64,000 bases of DNA from Casuarina equisetifolia (taxonomy: Eukaryota > Streptophyta > Magnoliopsida > Fagales > Casuarinaceae). The notes beneath the pieces are model-generated. The model did no database searches. It was given only the letters and a program-made list of their open reading frames with translations, and had not been told where the DNA came from. The stretch spans positions 28,360,853 to 28,424,852 of the forward strand of contig CM052358.1 of assembly GCA_028551475.1 (NCBI GenBank), written 5' to 3'. Below are positions 47,901 through 60,591 of the stretch, piece by piece (the stretch's first letter is position 1; each line of letters starts with the position of its first letter). The position numbers and the translations under genes were made by a program.

Positions 47901-49814
47901 GAAGGTATGGTGTTTCTTTACCATGTCTCAATCAAATTTTAGTCCCTAACTAATGAAATTTAAGTGGAATTGTGAAAACATTTGGGATTCAGTGGCTTTA
48001 CCGTTTAGCAGTAGAAGAGGTGCCTGAGCATGATTACATGTTACCTCTATCACAAGCAGAGGTATGCTACTTCTGGATTCCTTAAAGCTGAAGAAGTAGA
48101 AGATAATAATTTATATTTTTGTAATTTAGAAACTTTGACATGGAAGAAGATTTGAAAATGTCATAATCAGGTGATTCGAGAAGGCAGTGATATTACACTT
48201 GTGGGGTGGGGAGCTCAGTTATCTGTAATGGAACAGGCCTGTCTTGATGCCAAAGAGGTGAGTGATTCTCACTGCTGAAAAACTATTCTTTGATGTTTGC
48301 AAAAGCCAACATTTTCTTATTATACACTAGGAGAACAATGTCTACTAATAATCAAATAATAAAATTGGGATAACTATTAACATAATGGCTATTTTCTTCT
48401 CCACCACCACTAGAACTATTCTAGATGCTGTGTTTTGTCTAGTCAAGAGAAATTTTTAGGTTCCAAATATTGCCTGGTTTAAATAAATTCAGACTTCACA
48501 AGTATGTAACTAAGTTTGACTTGGTATTTACAATGTATCAGATGAAAATATGTGAATTAAGGATTCTGATTGTCATCCTTCCTCCTCTAAACTCCATTCT
48601 GATTATGTGACTTTTCAGGAAGGAATTTCGTGTGAACTGATAGACCTTAAAACTTTAATTCCTTGGGATAAGGAAACTGTAGAATCCTCTGTCCAAAAAA
48701 CTGGAAGACTTCTTGTAAGTATAATTTCTCCATACAACATAAGCTTTGTTAGATCTGTTGATGGAGCTATAGGTAATCTGTAAATTTTCTGTCTGTAGGT
48801 TAGTCATGAAGCTCCTGTGACTGGAGGTTTTGGTGCCGAAATCTCTGCCTCTATTGTTGAACGTTGTTTTTTAAGGGTAAGTTCCAACCTTCTGCATGTC
48901 TCTACTTGCTCGATAGCATGTGGGTATTATGCTTGACTGCAATATTATTTTGTCTGATTTTATGATTTTCCTTCTGATGCTTGACTTGTAGTTGTAAATT
49001 CTAGAAATTCCAAATTGCCAGTCTTTTAGTTACAGCAGCTAAGTCTTCTAACAATGGCCAGCCCCAAGCAGCAGGCACACATTCTAGTGTTATGGCCTTG
49101 AAGCGCCTAGAAGTTTAAGAACATATAAGTTCAACAGAAATAAACTCTAAGCAGAGTAATAACTTCTTTTCTTTCTTTCTGTAATATAAAAAAGTAACAA
49201 TAAGATTATTTACTTTGTATAGAATGCGTCTTCTTTGGGCAAAACCATGGAAATGTCAATGTCAATTCATTAGAAGGCTGTTATGCGCTTAAGTGCTCTG
49301 GCATATGATATGGCACGTACTCTGAATTGGCCACTTAGTCCATGCCCTTTGATGGAGGAACTCTAGGCCAGGTTTCATTTTTCCATCTTTAGGATGACTA
49401 CAAGTTACGTCTTTGATTTTCTTATTTATTTTTTATTCATTGTCTATCTGTTTGGTTAAATTAAATCATGCCACGTCAAAGTTACATGACTTATTCTTAC
49501 TTTGAGTTGAGAAGTGGAAATACCAGAACTGGAATAGTAAGAAAACTGGAACATCCGGAGCGTAAGCTGATATCCTAGAACTTGGTCTTTCGCAGTTAGA
49601 AGCTCCTGTGGCCAGAGTATGTGGTCTAGACACCCCCTTCCCGCTTGTTTTTGAACCATTCTATATGCCAACAAAGAACAAGGTAGGCTATTTAGATCTT
49701 TTCCCTTATATTCAATCTTGTCTGGATATCAGTCCATTCTTGTTGATGCCCTCTCGCTTCTTCCTCTTAAAAATGCAGATACTGGATGCAATCAAATCAA
49801 CCGTAAATTATTAG
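44969..49814 (+). CDS. BCKDHB: Branched-chain 2-oxoacid dehydrogenase E1 beta subunit, mitochondrial
   Basis: Beta chain of the thiamine-diphosphate E1 enzyme of the BCKDH complex, which decarboxylates 2-oxoacids from Leu, Ile and Val in the mitochondrial matrix. It has 357 residues. Thirteen exons: 44969-45135, 46425-46536, 46805-46840, 46953-47012, 47084-47141, 47237-47334, 47815-47904, 47993-48061, 48171-48257, 48619-48714, 48799-48876, 49596-49682, 49779-49814. The N-terminus ([20 protein letters not shown]) is an Arg/Ser-rich targeting peptide. The transketolase-type pyrimidine domain includes [36 protein letters not shown] and [20 protein letters not shown]. The C-terminal domain includes [28 protein letters not shown] and [17 protein letters not shown]. 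Exon 3 is only 36 nt. Intron 4 has a GC donor (gatcag then gcatgc at 47013). Arabidopsis homologues include DIN4, which is induced by darkness and sugar starvation. A decayed copy lies downstream. Confidence 0.95.
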
Positions 49815-50033
49815 TTGCATAAGCAACTTTGTTACTTGTGGAAGCCTGGCCTCTAAAGACTCTCTAATGACGAAGGAGACAGGAAGAAGAATTTAAAGTC
49901 TGTAGCTCTATATGAACATCTGACAATGTGAAAAGCAGACTTGTAATTAATGGGTTTCGACCCCGGAAATAAACATTGAGTTTCTCATCTTGCTGCCCGA
50001 ATTTGTCCATTCCACCAAAATACCGTTTCTTTA

Positions 50034-50286
50034 CTATGCATTGTTCATTTTCAAACGAAGGCATGTATTGGCTACACTTGCCTGGTTTGCAAGTTGATGA
50101 CCTTGTCGTGCATTACACTTGTTATCAAAATCCAGCATTAGGATTTCTTTCTCGGAAGGCCAGCAAGCAGTACCAGCGACATCAAGAGGCAGAACTCTTC
50201 GAGTTAGCAGATCAGCGGGAGGATCAAATACATTCGGATCACTGCTTCTTCTTCTTCTTCTTCTTCTTCTTCTTCTTCTTCTTCAT
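50034..50286 (-). other. Unexplained protein-like frame downstream of the E1-beta gene
   Basis: On the minus strand, after an Arg run from the CTT repeat, an open frame reads SSDPNVFDPPADLLTRRVLP then LDVAGTACWPSEKEIL, ending at a TAG at 50034. There is no start codon near its beginning. The corresponding frame in the duplicated copy reads SSDPTAFDPPVDLLTRRVLP then LDVVGTACRPSEKAIL. The sequence looks protein-like, but I do not recognise it. It could be an exon fragment of a captured gene, antisense to the E1-beta 3' region. Confidence 0.35.
50245..50283. repeat. CTT microsatellite, thirteen units
   Basis: Perfect trinucleotide run in copy 1 of the duplication. The matching place in copy 2 (60996-61020) has about eight units. 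Confidence 0.93.
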
Positions 50287-51665
50287 TAGGAGGTGAGATG
50301 TTTTTCAGAGTCTTTACAGTAAAGACACCCTTAACAATTTTGTTGACCATTTGCATGCTGCTTTAGAAGGGAAAGGAATTATCAGTTGGAATTGAGCTAA
50401 AGTACCTAAGCAAGTATGAATCTTTAGAATTATTTAGTTGAAAATTTTAACTAAGATAGCTAAGCAATAATATATCTAATATGATTAACTAAGAACTAAA
50501 TAACTTAAATGTTGAAAATTTGAAGAATAGCCAATGAAAAACTGCATAATTTCTGATAGTCACTTTCTTGGCACAAGTCCACTATCATATGGTAACGTTT
50601 TAGGTATCGTTAATATCCATAATGGCCTAATGAAAAGGCTGACCACCGGAGTTACCCAAAAATTTCCTTTAGTAAGATCAATTTTTCTTTACGCGAAAAG
50701 GTGGCGAATCTTTTGCATGTGTTAACAAGCCAACTTGCTTGAGTATTGTCAAAAATTAATTTTCGTTTGGAATTAAGTAGCGTTTGAGTAATGTATATGT
50801 ACTCAATAGATACATCAGGATGTCAGCCATTCAAAATGAATGCATTCTGCCTAAAGAATGCGTCAAAGACTAGCCAGATGGGAATTAAAGAAAGGTATTA
50901 GATGATTTGATTCTTTTGAAAGGTCTCCAATATTGGCACTTGAAACTTATTTGCCTACTTTGAAACTTCACAACATTGACCTTTGGTAATAAAAAATGTG
51001 GTAATGTGAAATCAAATTAAACTTAAACATATTAAGATAAAGTATTTAGAGTTTGAGGATTAGTCAAAGAAAGCATTCTACAACAGGATAATTATCCTAT
51101 TCAACCAAATACAAATACTTACTATTTTAACGGGGGAGGGTTTTAATGACTCTTGAAATGATGTTTAATCCAAGTAAAACAAAAACTAAATGATACGAGT
51201 GTAAAAAAATTATAATAGTAAAAAACAAAACATCGCATGACGTGTAAGTTATTTCCAATTATATATTACTTGTATTTTAATTTGGGTGGAGTTTGTATCA
51301 CTGGACATGGAAATAAAGCATGAAGAATGATGTGTAACCTTATTCAACTACAAACTAAACGACATAAATTGAAATTCTATTTTGAAAGTAAAATACATAT
51401 ATTTTGGGATTGTCGTTCATTGAAAAAACTAAATAGAATAAGTGTTCAAAGTTCGGTAAACATGCCGCAAAGTATTATTCCAATACTTCATCTAATTTCA
51501 AGTCGCATATGTTGATTTAGTGTTCATATAGTTCCAAATTGATATTGTTTATGAGATATAATTCTTATAAGTATATAAAATATCTCTTCAATAAGCTTTA
51601 GTAAAATAATGGTGCATGTAATGCAAGGTAACTAATTCGTGTGCTTCAAATGCCTTGAGCAGCTC

Positions 51666-52848
51666 TTATATGGTCTTATTTTCTTTCATGTTTTCTTGAT
51701 CTATTTATTTACTATGGACTATGCCCTTGAGCTAGTCCTCATTCAATTTATTTGTAATGTTTAGCCAACATTTTTGGGGTTTATACTTTAAAGGGTAATG
51801 TTCAATGGCCTAACCTATGTATCTCATATCAAGGTTTGCTATTTATGTTGCCATGAAAAATTTGTTAAATTACCATGGGCAACACTTTCTTTTATAAAGA
51901 AAAAAAGCAAGCAAATTTTGAGAGAAAAAAAAGATTAGTTATTAACCCTATGTCGTGAAGGAGCTTGTCACCACATTGATGTTAATCCCATATTATTGAG
52001 AACATATTGGAAAACCTAGTTACGTTAAAGGAGGTTTCACCAACTCTTAAATAAGTTTTTGGGTTAAATAATAGGTCTCTTAATATTAACAAGCCTAAAC
52101 ATGAGAGAATATATCTCTTGTTTGTCTTATAATTCTCCATGCTAATGTTTATAAGGATAAAAATGAAAATATTTTAAAAACTTCTTGTTTCCTTTATGTC
52201 TTTTAAATAATGTCACTTATATACTTCTGAATAAATGTTAGTTTCAATAATTTCATTTTATTAAATATCTAAGATCCCAATATTAGCAAAAAAGTAAGAA
52301 AAGACCAAAATGAAAGGAGACAAATCTAATAATGCAAGACACTTTAACTCCATAAGCAACTCTCAATACCAATATTTAATGTGACCCTTTCTTATAGCAA
52401 ATTACAAAATGAAGTTAAAAACTAGTTCCATGTATTTATTTCATAACTCAAGGCATACAAAAACAAAAGTAGCTTTAAAGCTTGGAATTAATCTCCATAA
52501 AATTTGACTTTCTTGCTTGTGATGCCATGTAACTTATCCTGTAACCACAAAAAAAAAAAAAAAAAATCAACAAGTGAGACTAGCTTGATTTACACAATTT
52601 ACACAATAGGGAAAGCAAGGGAATAAGATGTCTTATGGTGGACAATAAAAATTGGTAATGAACCAATTATTACAATCTCAAAATTCTGGAGAAATGTCCA
52701 AAAGTGCTTTTTAACTTATAAAGATATTTTCAAATGAATGTGCATGAAATGTTTGCATGAGCATGTATTTGTGTTCAAAGGAGATAGCTAAAAAGAGATT
52801 TAGAACCTTTTGCCAATGTTGGAGCTTATTGGTACTAGATGTAGACAT
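51666..52848. other. AT-rich spacer, nothing recognised
   Basis: Single-copy-looking A/T-rich DNA between the end of duplication copy 1 and the small cysteine-rich gene, with an A run near 52550-52566. The last part is probably 3' UTR of the minus-strand gene. Confidence 0.5.
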
Positions 52849-53259
52849 TTAATGCTTTTCCTTGTGCCTTTGGTAACATTCTACCAAACATCCTGCAATA
52901 TCTAAGCCTTCAAGCTTTTCTTCCTTAAAACAATAAGTCATGCATTTTCTAGCTAATTCAAAGTGAACAATAGCACCATGATTCTTGTATTTTGGATTGT
53001 GAACGAGGCACTTAAAGAGAAGATTAGTAATACATTGCTTTATCTCTTTTTGCATAGGTTTGTCTTTACAAATTTTCATTGTACTTTCAAGGCAATGATG
53101 ATTGTAATTCTCAATATGATTAATAGTGTCAAAGCTAGTAGAAAATAATGTGGGAGTGGAAAAGAAAAAGGTAGGGACATTGGCATATACTTTGGTAATT
53201 ATGAGGATGAGTAACTCCATCATTACCAGTATAACTTTTTTGATGGACTTTGTAGCCAT
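52849..53259 (-). CDS. Small secreted cysteine-rich protein, function unknown
   Basis: Intronless frame of 136 residues. I chose the ATG at 53259 because MATKSIKKVILVMMELLIL followed by IITKVYA forms a clean signal peptide; the upstream in-frame ATG at 53304 would put 15 polar residues before it. The mature part has eight cysteines at 56, 64, 76, 84, 106, 110, 124 and 128. The last four form C-x3-C-x13-C-x3-C, the spacing of the alpha-hairpinin motif; the first four repeat a C-x7-C spacing. The overall size and Cys-rich layout resemble the loosely named plant thionin-like group, but I cannot assign a family. The ratio of Lys plus Arg and His to acidic residues looks basic. It lies between the two duplication copies and has no copy of its own. 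Expression is unproven. Confidence 0.6.
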   Translation of the reverse strand: MATKSIKKVILVMMELLILIITKVYANVPTFFFSTPTLFSTSFDTINHIENYNHHCLESTMKICKDKPMQKEIKQCITNLLFKCLVHNPKYKNHGAIVHFELARKCMTYCFKEEKLEGLDIAGCLVECYQRHKEKH

Positions 53260-53350
53260 TAGATTTAAGCTTTTCCTTTGAAAATTCTCCTTTCTTATTG
53301 TCAAAAAGAAAATTATCTATATGTTGTGGCTTTCTAAATCTTTATTACAA

Positions 53351-53357
53351 ATATATA
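53351..53357 (-). promoter_or_regulatory. Candidate TATA box of the cysteine-rich gene
   Basis: The minus strand reads CTATATATTTG about 92 bp before the chosen start codon, a normal distance for a plant TATA box plus short leader. Confidence 0.45.
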
Positions 53358-54610
53358 GCTTAAAATCATTCTAAATTAAATAGCATTTAAAGTTATTAGT
53401 TTGAGATCATTGGCTTTTCGAAGTGTGATAGTGCATTACAAAAGTTGTTTTAACCTTTAATTAATTTTTTAGCTAATGAGATATGACTTTATAAGAGTTT
53501 TTTTGATATGAAATTAATACTTGGCCTCTATAGGAAGTCTAACAAACGAGAAACAATTACTTCAAAAGAACATGTGATGACTTGTAATTTAATTTTAACA
53601 TTGTAGTCTTTTATATCCAATGAAATTTTATATCAATAAATGTTATAAGCATGCAAGAGTGAATTATAAATTGAAATGACATCTAAAAACATAGCATTTT
53701 ATAAAAGAGATGAATAAAGAATAAATAATTGTATTTTACCACTTATATTCTATTAAGTTTCCTTCTTTTGAGCTCCTAATGGTTAAATTGTATAGTGCAT
53801 AACACCTTGGACAATGAAAGAGCCAATTTTGTTTTTTAATGTTTTAACTTTTTCTTCCTTGAGGAATGCAAACCTTCACTTTATGAGTTGAAGTAACGTT
53901 AATGATTTGCATGTCAATGGAAACAACATGGTTCAAATGCAAGAAAAGTATTGCGTGACCCCAACAACAATTTTAAAGAAACCAAATGGCATGCACAGTA
54001 ACCAACAAGTTGAGGAAAATATTTTGTGTATTTTTATAAACACATGACAAATAAGCTGTAAACTTTTGAGTTTCCGTTTCAATTGGGATTCATATTTCAT
54101 GCAATCTTTGGTCATTTATACTTCCATAAAAAATCCAACAATGTGCCATCCTCATTGCCCAAAAAACTCTCCACTATATTACTCGTGACTTTCTATCAAT
54201 GTGGAATCGGCAGTGTTGCTTCCTTAAGCATATCTCTAGCCTTCTTTAGAACAAATGTAGTCTAACATGATCCTCACGAAGGGGTGGTGCTTTGTGTTTA
54301 TGTAAGGGAAATGGTGGTAATTGTGTCGATTAGTATTGTAGGCATGTCTACCAATTCTATCACAATCAATAGGCACTACAAAAAATATAAAGGCGTTGTT
54401 TTCTAATTGTTTACTGAAGCTTTTGGGAAGAATAAAAGAACTATAAATCAAACTTTAAAAAATAGCTTAATTATTAGTTACATCCTATGCTAGGAATATT
54501 TTATAATTGAGATTGTCAATAATTTGTAACACGTCAATTACATAAGATGTTGGAAATAACAAATAATGGGCCATTTAGCCCATTTAAATGAAATTAAAAA
54601 ATGATCCATT
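53358..54610. other. AT-rich spacer, nothing recognised
   Basis: A/T-rich DNA up to the second duplication copy. Short minus-strand frames at 53933-54115 and 54236-54451 have no recognised similarity and no credible splice structure. Confidence 0.5.
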
Positions 54611-55549
54611 CTTTAGCATTCATGTCATCTTTGTCATTAGATTCTCTAATATCATTGGTGAAAGATGATAGATGACCGATTGTCTTCAAGATCTTCCTAT
54701 CATAAACCTTTTTCTAACTGCATGATGACATCTTGTTGTTTCAAAGTTCTATTTACTACCTTTTACTTCATGGTATTTGAAGTTTGGAAACATCTTTTGG
54801 ATTCTTTGATATATCTCTTTTAAAGGTTTAAGCTCCTTAGACGTCTATAATTTCCTCTTGCTTATGGATGTTTGTATCTTTCAATACTTTTGTAAATGTA
54901 CTATTTTTTTTAATTCTTTCTCTCATCTTATCATCAGCTCGTCACTATTAATTACTCGTTCATGTTAATTAGGTGTTATAGAAGTTTGAATTGGTAGATG
55001 GCATCTGAGTCTTGTCATGTTAATTAGGTGTTACAGAAGTTTGAATTGGTAGATGACATCTAAGTCTTCCCAAGGGCTTGGAAATGGCCATTACGTTAGA
55101 AGTCTTAAAAAATTTGTGTTCCATTTTATTAGAAAATAAGTGATAGAAAGAAATTTTAACTCTTTGCTTTGTTCTTCCTACTCTTGGCCACATTATTAAG
55201 ATGCTATATAATTAAAACATCAACTCATCACTACTAAGGGGTCTTTTGAATTTAATTCTCATTTTAATTTATTTTAATCTAAATGAAAGCCATCCACTGT
55301 GAACTGTATTAATTATGAACTCTGTATCATACAATACGCTTTGGCTTTAGTTGCACTATATGGATAAACTGCAGCTCATTATATGGACAGATCTTAATTG
55401 AAAGCTTTGTATATTTGGACTACTATCTAATTAATGATTATCTTGTCTCATATGAGTTACTTTTCACTAATGTTAGCTGTTTCACTGTGACATGTTTGTA
55501 TAGTTGTGCCTCTTTCAACTCATTTTATGCATTTTCTTTTAGTTTTTAT

Positions 55550-56793
55550 TGTTCAGTGAAATTCTAAGCAAGTGAATATGTCGAACAAGTAATATAATGA
55601 TGAGTAAGATATTATTTTACATAGATTGGTGATTATTAAGCCAACTAATTACTAATAGTGAACAACTTCTAAAATTTATTTAGCAAACCAAATTGATGGA
55701 AAATAAACTAACTAATTGAATTTAATAAAACCAAATACATAAAATATGTTAGAGTGTCTGATTTTACCATAATTACGAGGTACTAATGTAGATTATGCAT
55801 GCTTGCAAGAGGGATAATATGTATGTAATGGCGGAATCTTCTAATTTATTCACTATCCTATGTTTAGGTATAGTGAACCTATTTAATTTATTAGTTTATT
55901 ATATTTCTATGTATGAATTGAAACAAACTAAATGCATTAGAATCTGTGAACATTCTCAATTTATACTGAAAGTCACACAAATAATATGATATATGTCTAT
56001 CCATATTAATTTATGATTATATATTATCTCTTGTTGATCTCAAACATGCAAATCAGATCATTTAAGCAATAGCTAATTACTTTAAAATATTAAATATAGT
56101 AATATGCAACTTTACATAAATAAAATATCTTGCAAAACATAATAATTATAAGATTCATACCATCATAAGTAGATTCCATCGTAACTCTAACAAAAGTAAA
56201 TTAAAACATAATGAAATACTAATAACGAATAATAATAGGAATAAAATAAGACATTTTGAATCAAAGAATAAGAAGTCTATAACCTTTTTTTGTTTTCTCT
56301 TTAAGAAAATCTTGAATTACTACCCTCTCTCTTAAGTTGTGTTGAATTTTTCCTACCCCCATTCTTTGGTCTTTTTTTTTTTTTTTTCCTCTTAAATAAG
56401 GTATAAGGTTTAGACTTATTTCCTATCCCAATAGAAGTGGGTTTTGGATACTCAAGACAATTGGATTTTGAACTCTTATATTAATTGGTTTTGAACTCCT
56501 AACATGATTAGGTTTTCTAACTATTTAGAAAATCCAACAATAATGAAAAATCTAATAATAATCATCCAAAGCCCAAGCCCATCTTTATTTTCTTGATCTT
56601 GATATTTTGACCATATTTTGTAACATAATAAACATTAGGTTCTCTATATTCATCATTTTTTTTCATGACTCCTTATGTTATATAAACAAGATAAATTTAA
56701 GTAAATAAAGAGAAATTTAAATATTTTCTCACAAGTATTATATTATTTATTGCTTAAATTAGGTAAAATAACTTTATAAAAATAGAGTCATCA
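55550..56793 (-). mobile_element. Solo LTR of the Athila-like family in duplication copy 2
   Basis: Begins TGTTCAGTGAAATTC and ends AGAGTCATCA, like the LTRs at 27525 and 32887, and shares inner words (gaacaagtaatataatgatgag, actatcctatgt-taggtatagt). It is shorter (1244 bp), lacking the CpG-rich middle. The flanks show an imperfect target duplication, TTTAT (55545-55549) and CTTAT (56794-56798); the parent gene has CTTAT. It sits exactly at the start of the copied exon 2. No internal element sequence remains, as expected after LTR-LTR recombination. Confidence 0.9.
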
Positions 56794-59700
56794 CTTATGT
56801 ATTTGGAGAGGATGTAGGCTTTGTTGGTATCTTCTGTTGCACAACAGGAAGTTGATTGATTCGGTAAAATGAGGGTTTTCAACACCCCCTCTTTGTGAAT
56901 AGGTAATTTTTTCATTGTACCTTTACACCTTATCATGGCATATGAATAATATGGTATATTTGTGGAACAAAATTGCTGCTTTTATTTATTTATTTTTATT
57001 TTAAAGTCAAAGCTCCAACAAAAGTTTATTGATATGCCAAAAGGAGCTTTGTTGTTCTACTTGTATAACTAGCTTCCTTTTTCTTTGTGTTGAAAATAAC
57101 CCTTTCCTTACCAAAAACAAATGTTAGAAGTAAGTGGTACCACCCCAACATATAAGTTGCCCAAGTCCCACACTTGGTTCTGATGTGGGACTTCAACACT
57201 CCCCCATGTCAAGAATGCTTGACATGAACTCACATGGGATTAAGAGGGAATCCACACACCTTTACAATTGGCAGGCCTAAACTTGACTTTGATACCATAG
57301 TAAAATGACCATTTCCTTACCAAAGACATGTGTCAGAAGTAGGTGGTACCACCTCAACATATAAGCTGCCCACGTCCTGCACTCGGTTCCGACGTGGGTT
57401 CAACACTCTGTAATTAGTGTCTTTTGATTAAGGAGCATACTAACATGACCCTGTAAATAGGGAATCGTTGGATTGGCATTGGTCTAGCTGCAATGGTGAG
57501 TTTCAGAATTTAGTGCATTTGTTGGTTCTGTTAGAAAGATCCTAAAATGCTATTTTATTTTTTATAATTTATTGCACCCGTAGCTCTAAATTTTTGTCTC
57601 ATCTGGCATGTAGGGCAATCGAGCCATAGCAGAAATCCAGTTTGCAGATTATATTTATCCTGCGTTAGATTAAGCATGCATCCTTCCCAAGGTTATGTTC
57701 TTTGATTGCATCATTATTGTCCACTGACAGAATGTTTCTAGTAGATTGTCAATGAAGCTGCAAAGTTTAGATACCGCAGTGGTAATCAATTTAATTGTGG
57801 AGGTACACTTGCTGTTGGTTTCTAAAAGAAAAATCCTTTCTAGTCATTTTGTTTTCTCTCTTCGTTTTCACATGTTGAGTTTCTTCGTTTTTCTCTAGGT
57901 TTAACAATAAGAGCTCCATACGGAGCTGTTGGCCATGGTGGACATTATCACTCAGTCTCCTGAAGCTTTCTTCTGTCATGTTCCTGGTATCAAAATATGC
58001 TCTCACAGATATCTTTTTCTATTTTGTGTGGGTAATACAACTACAGAAATAATCATGTAAAGGCTGGTCATGATATTTTTTTCCCTAGTTATGTCAGAAA
58101 CCAAGTGTCCACTTTGACATGCAATACCTTTGTCCGCATGTACACTTTTTTGTTTTCCCCTTTCTTTTTAATGTGAATGTCACTACTTGCTTTGTGGCCT
58201 GTGCATTTTACAGTAAGATGGCAGCAGTCACTTTTGTCCTGACCAATGATGGTTAAATTGAAGATGGACCTTTTTCACATTGGAAAACACTCACAGTTTG
58301 GTACAAAATTTGATTAACAAAGTCTTAAGACAGTTGGTAGCAAGACGTTGAAAAGGGAATATACTGGAACTTTTGCATCTCTCTTTTGTCTGTGAAACCC
58401 TGCTGCAAGGGAACATGGCTGCTGGCACATTGTTATCTGGTGGTGCATTGATCCATTACTATCAAACCTCTGATAAATAGTCCCTGTTATAGGTGGTCAT
58501 CCCCCGAAGCCCAAAGCAAGCAAAAGGGCGGTTGCTATCTTGCGTACGTGATCCAAACCCCGTTGTGTTTTTTGAACCAAAGGTATGGTGTTTCTTTACC
58601 ATGTCTCAATCAAATTTTAGTCCCTAACTAATAAGATTTAAGTGGAATTGTGAAAGCATTTGGGATTCAGTGGCTTTACCGTTTACCAGTAGAAAAGGTG
58701 CCTGAGCATGATTACATGTTGCCTCTATCACAAGCAGAGGTACGCTACTTCTGGATTTCTTAAAGCCGAATAAGTAGAAGATAATAATTTATATTTTTGT
58801 AATTTAGAAACTTTGACATGGAAGAAGATTTGAAAATGTCATAATCAGGTGATTCGAGAAGGCAGTGATATTACACTTGTGGGGTGGGGAGCTCAGTTAT
58901 CTGTAATGGAACAGGCCTGTCTTGATGCCGAAGAGGTGAGTGATTCTCACTGCTGAAAAACTATTCTTTGATGTTTGCAAAAGCCAACATTTTCTTATTA
59001 TACATTAGGAGAACAATGTCTACTAATAATCAAATAATAAAATTGGGATAACTATGAACGTAATGGCTATTTTCTTTTCCACCACCACTACAACTATTCT
59101 AGAGCTACTTTTTGTCTAGTCAAGAGAAACTTTTAGGTTTCAAATATTTCATGGTTTAAGTAAATTCAGACTTCACTAGTATGTAACTAAGTTTGACTTG
59201 GTATTTACAACGTATGAGATGAAAATATGTGAATTAAGGATTCTGATTGTCATCCTTCCTCCTCTGAACTCCATTCAAACCACGTGACTTTTCAGGAAGG
59301 AGTTTCGTGTGAACTGATAGACTTGAAAACTATAATTCCATGGGATAAGGAAACTGTGGAATCCTCTGTCCAAAAAACTGGGAGACTTCTTGTAAGTATA
59401 ATTTCTCCATTCAACATATGCTTTGTTAGGTCAGTTAATGGATTTATAGGTGATCTGTAAATTTTCTGTCTGTAGATTAGTCAGAAGCTCCGGTGACTGG
59501 AGGTTTTGGTGCTGAAATCTCTGCCTCTATTGTTGAACGTTGTTTTCTAAGGGTACGTTCCAACCTTCTGCATTTCTCTATTTGCTTGATAGTATGTAGG
59601 TAGTATGCTTCATTGCAACATTATTTTGTCTGATTTTATGCTTTTCCTTCTGATGCCTAATTTGTAATTGCCAATTCTAGATATTCCAAATTGCCAGTCT

Positions 59701-60591
59701 TTTAGTTACAGCAGCTAAGTCTTCTAACAATGGCCAGCCCCAAGAAACAGGCATGCATTCTAGTATTACGGCCTTGAATCGCCTAGAAATTTAAAAACCT
59801 ATAAGTTTAATAGAAACAACCTCTAAGGGGAGTAATAACCTCTTTTCTTTCCTTCTGTAATATAAAAAAAGTAACAATAAGATTATTTACTTTCCATGAA
59901 ATGCGTCTTCTTTGTCCAAAACCATGAACGTGTCTCTCTGAAGTCACTCCCATCTCAAGTTTACTATGAATGTGAAATTATTTCTTTCTTGATCAATGTC
60001 AATTCATTAAAAGGCTGTTATGCACATAAATGCTTTGGCATGTGATATGGCTCCTACTCTGCATTGACCACTTAGTCTATGCCCTTCAACAGAGGACCTC
60101 CAGGCCAAGTTTCATACCCCATCTTTAGGATGACTTACAAGCTACATCTTTGGATCCTATTATTTGTTTTTATAGATTACCTATCTATTCAGTTAAATTA
60201 AATCATGCCACATTAGAGTTACATGACTTATCGTTAAATCATGCCACTTCACATTGAGAAGTGAAAATAACAGTTGAAGAACTGGAATAGTAAAGCAAAC
60301 TGGAACATCCGGAGTGTGAGCTGATATCCTAGAACTTGGATGAATTAGTCACTACACGCTTTGTCTTTTTCAGTAACAAGCTCCTGTGGCCAGAGCATGC
60401 GGTCTAGACACCCCCTTTCCGCTTGTTTTTGAACCATTCTATATGCCAACAAAGAACAAGGTAGGCTGTTTAGATCTTTTCCCGCATATCAATCTTGTCT
60501 GGATATGAGGCCATTCCTGTTGATGCCCTCTTTCTTCTTCCTCCTAAAAATGCAGATACTGGATGCAATCAAATCAACCGTAAATTATTAG
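56794..60591 (+). pseudogene. Decayed E1-beta (BCKDHB) copy, exons 2-13
   Basis: Every exon from 2 to 13 is recognisable, but exon 1 is absent. Exon 2 has lost the CTTAT junction to a solo LTR, has a frame change after TGCACAACAGGA that yields a stop, and ends GAATAG instead of GAACAG. Exon 3 lacks one T (ggattggc for ggatttggc). Exon 4 ends GATTAAGC where the gene has GATCAGGC. Exon 6 lacks two bases (cactcagtctcc). Exon 11 lacks one base (agtcagaagc). Exon 12 opens with TAACAAGCT for TTAGAAGCT. Exons 8, 9 and 10 still read through. It cannot encode an E1-beta subunit. Confidence 0.95.
57088..57405 (-). mobile_element. TRIM (terminal-repeat retrotransposon in miniature)
   Basis: Two short direct repeats, 57088-57198 and 57298-57405, share tttccttaccaaa, gaagta-gtggtaccacc and caacatataag-tgccca, and both end TTCAACA. 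Between them lie only about 100 bp. Beside the right repeat the minus strand reads TATGGTATCAAA, an initiator-Met tRNA-type primer site. Beside the left repeat it has a GGGGGAG purine tract. A target duplication CTTTG/CTCTG (one mismatch) flanks it, and the parent intron lacks it. It has no coding capacity. It inserted after the segmental duplication. Confidence 0.85.

Larger units (their letters stand above)
45560..51665 (+). repeat. Segmental duplication, copy 1 (intact side)
   Basis: From ctttagcattcatgtcatct in intron 1 of the E1-beta gene to gccttgagcagctctt, this segment is repeated in the same order and orientation at 54611-62319. It includes exons 2-13 and about 1.8 kb downstream. The breakpoint within intron 1 explains why the second copy lacks exon 1 and a promoter. 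Confidence 0.93.

Noticed and set aside
51327..51515. 62-residue frame, also present at 61999-62187
   Set aside because: Similarity follows from the segmental duplication; composition is AT-driven and no protein family was recognised.
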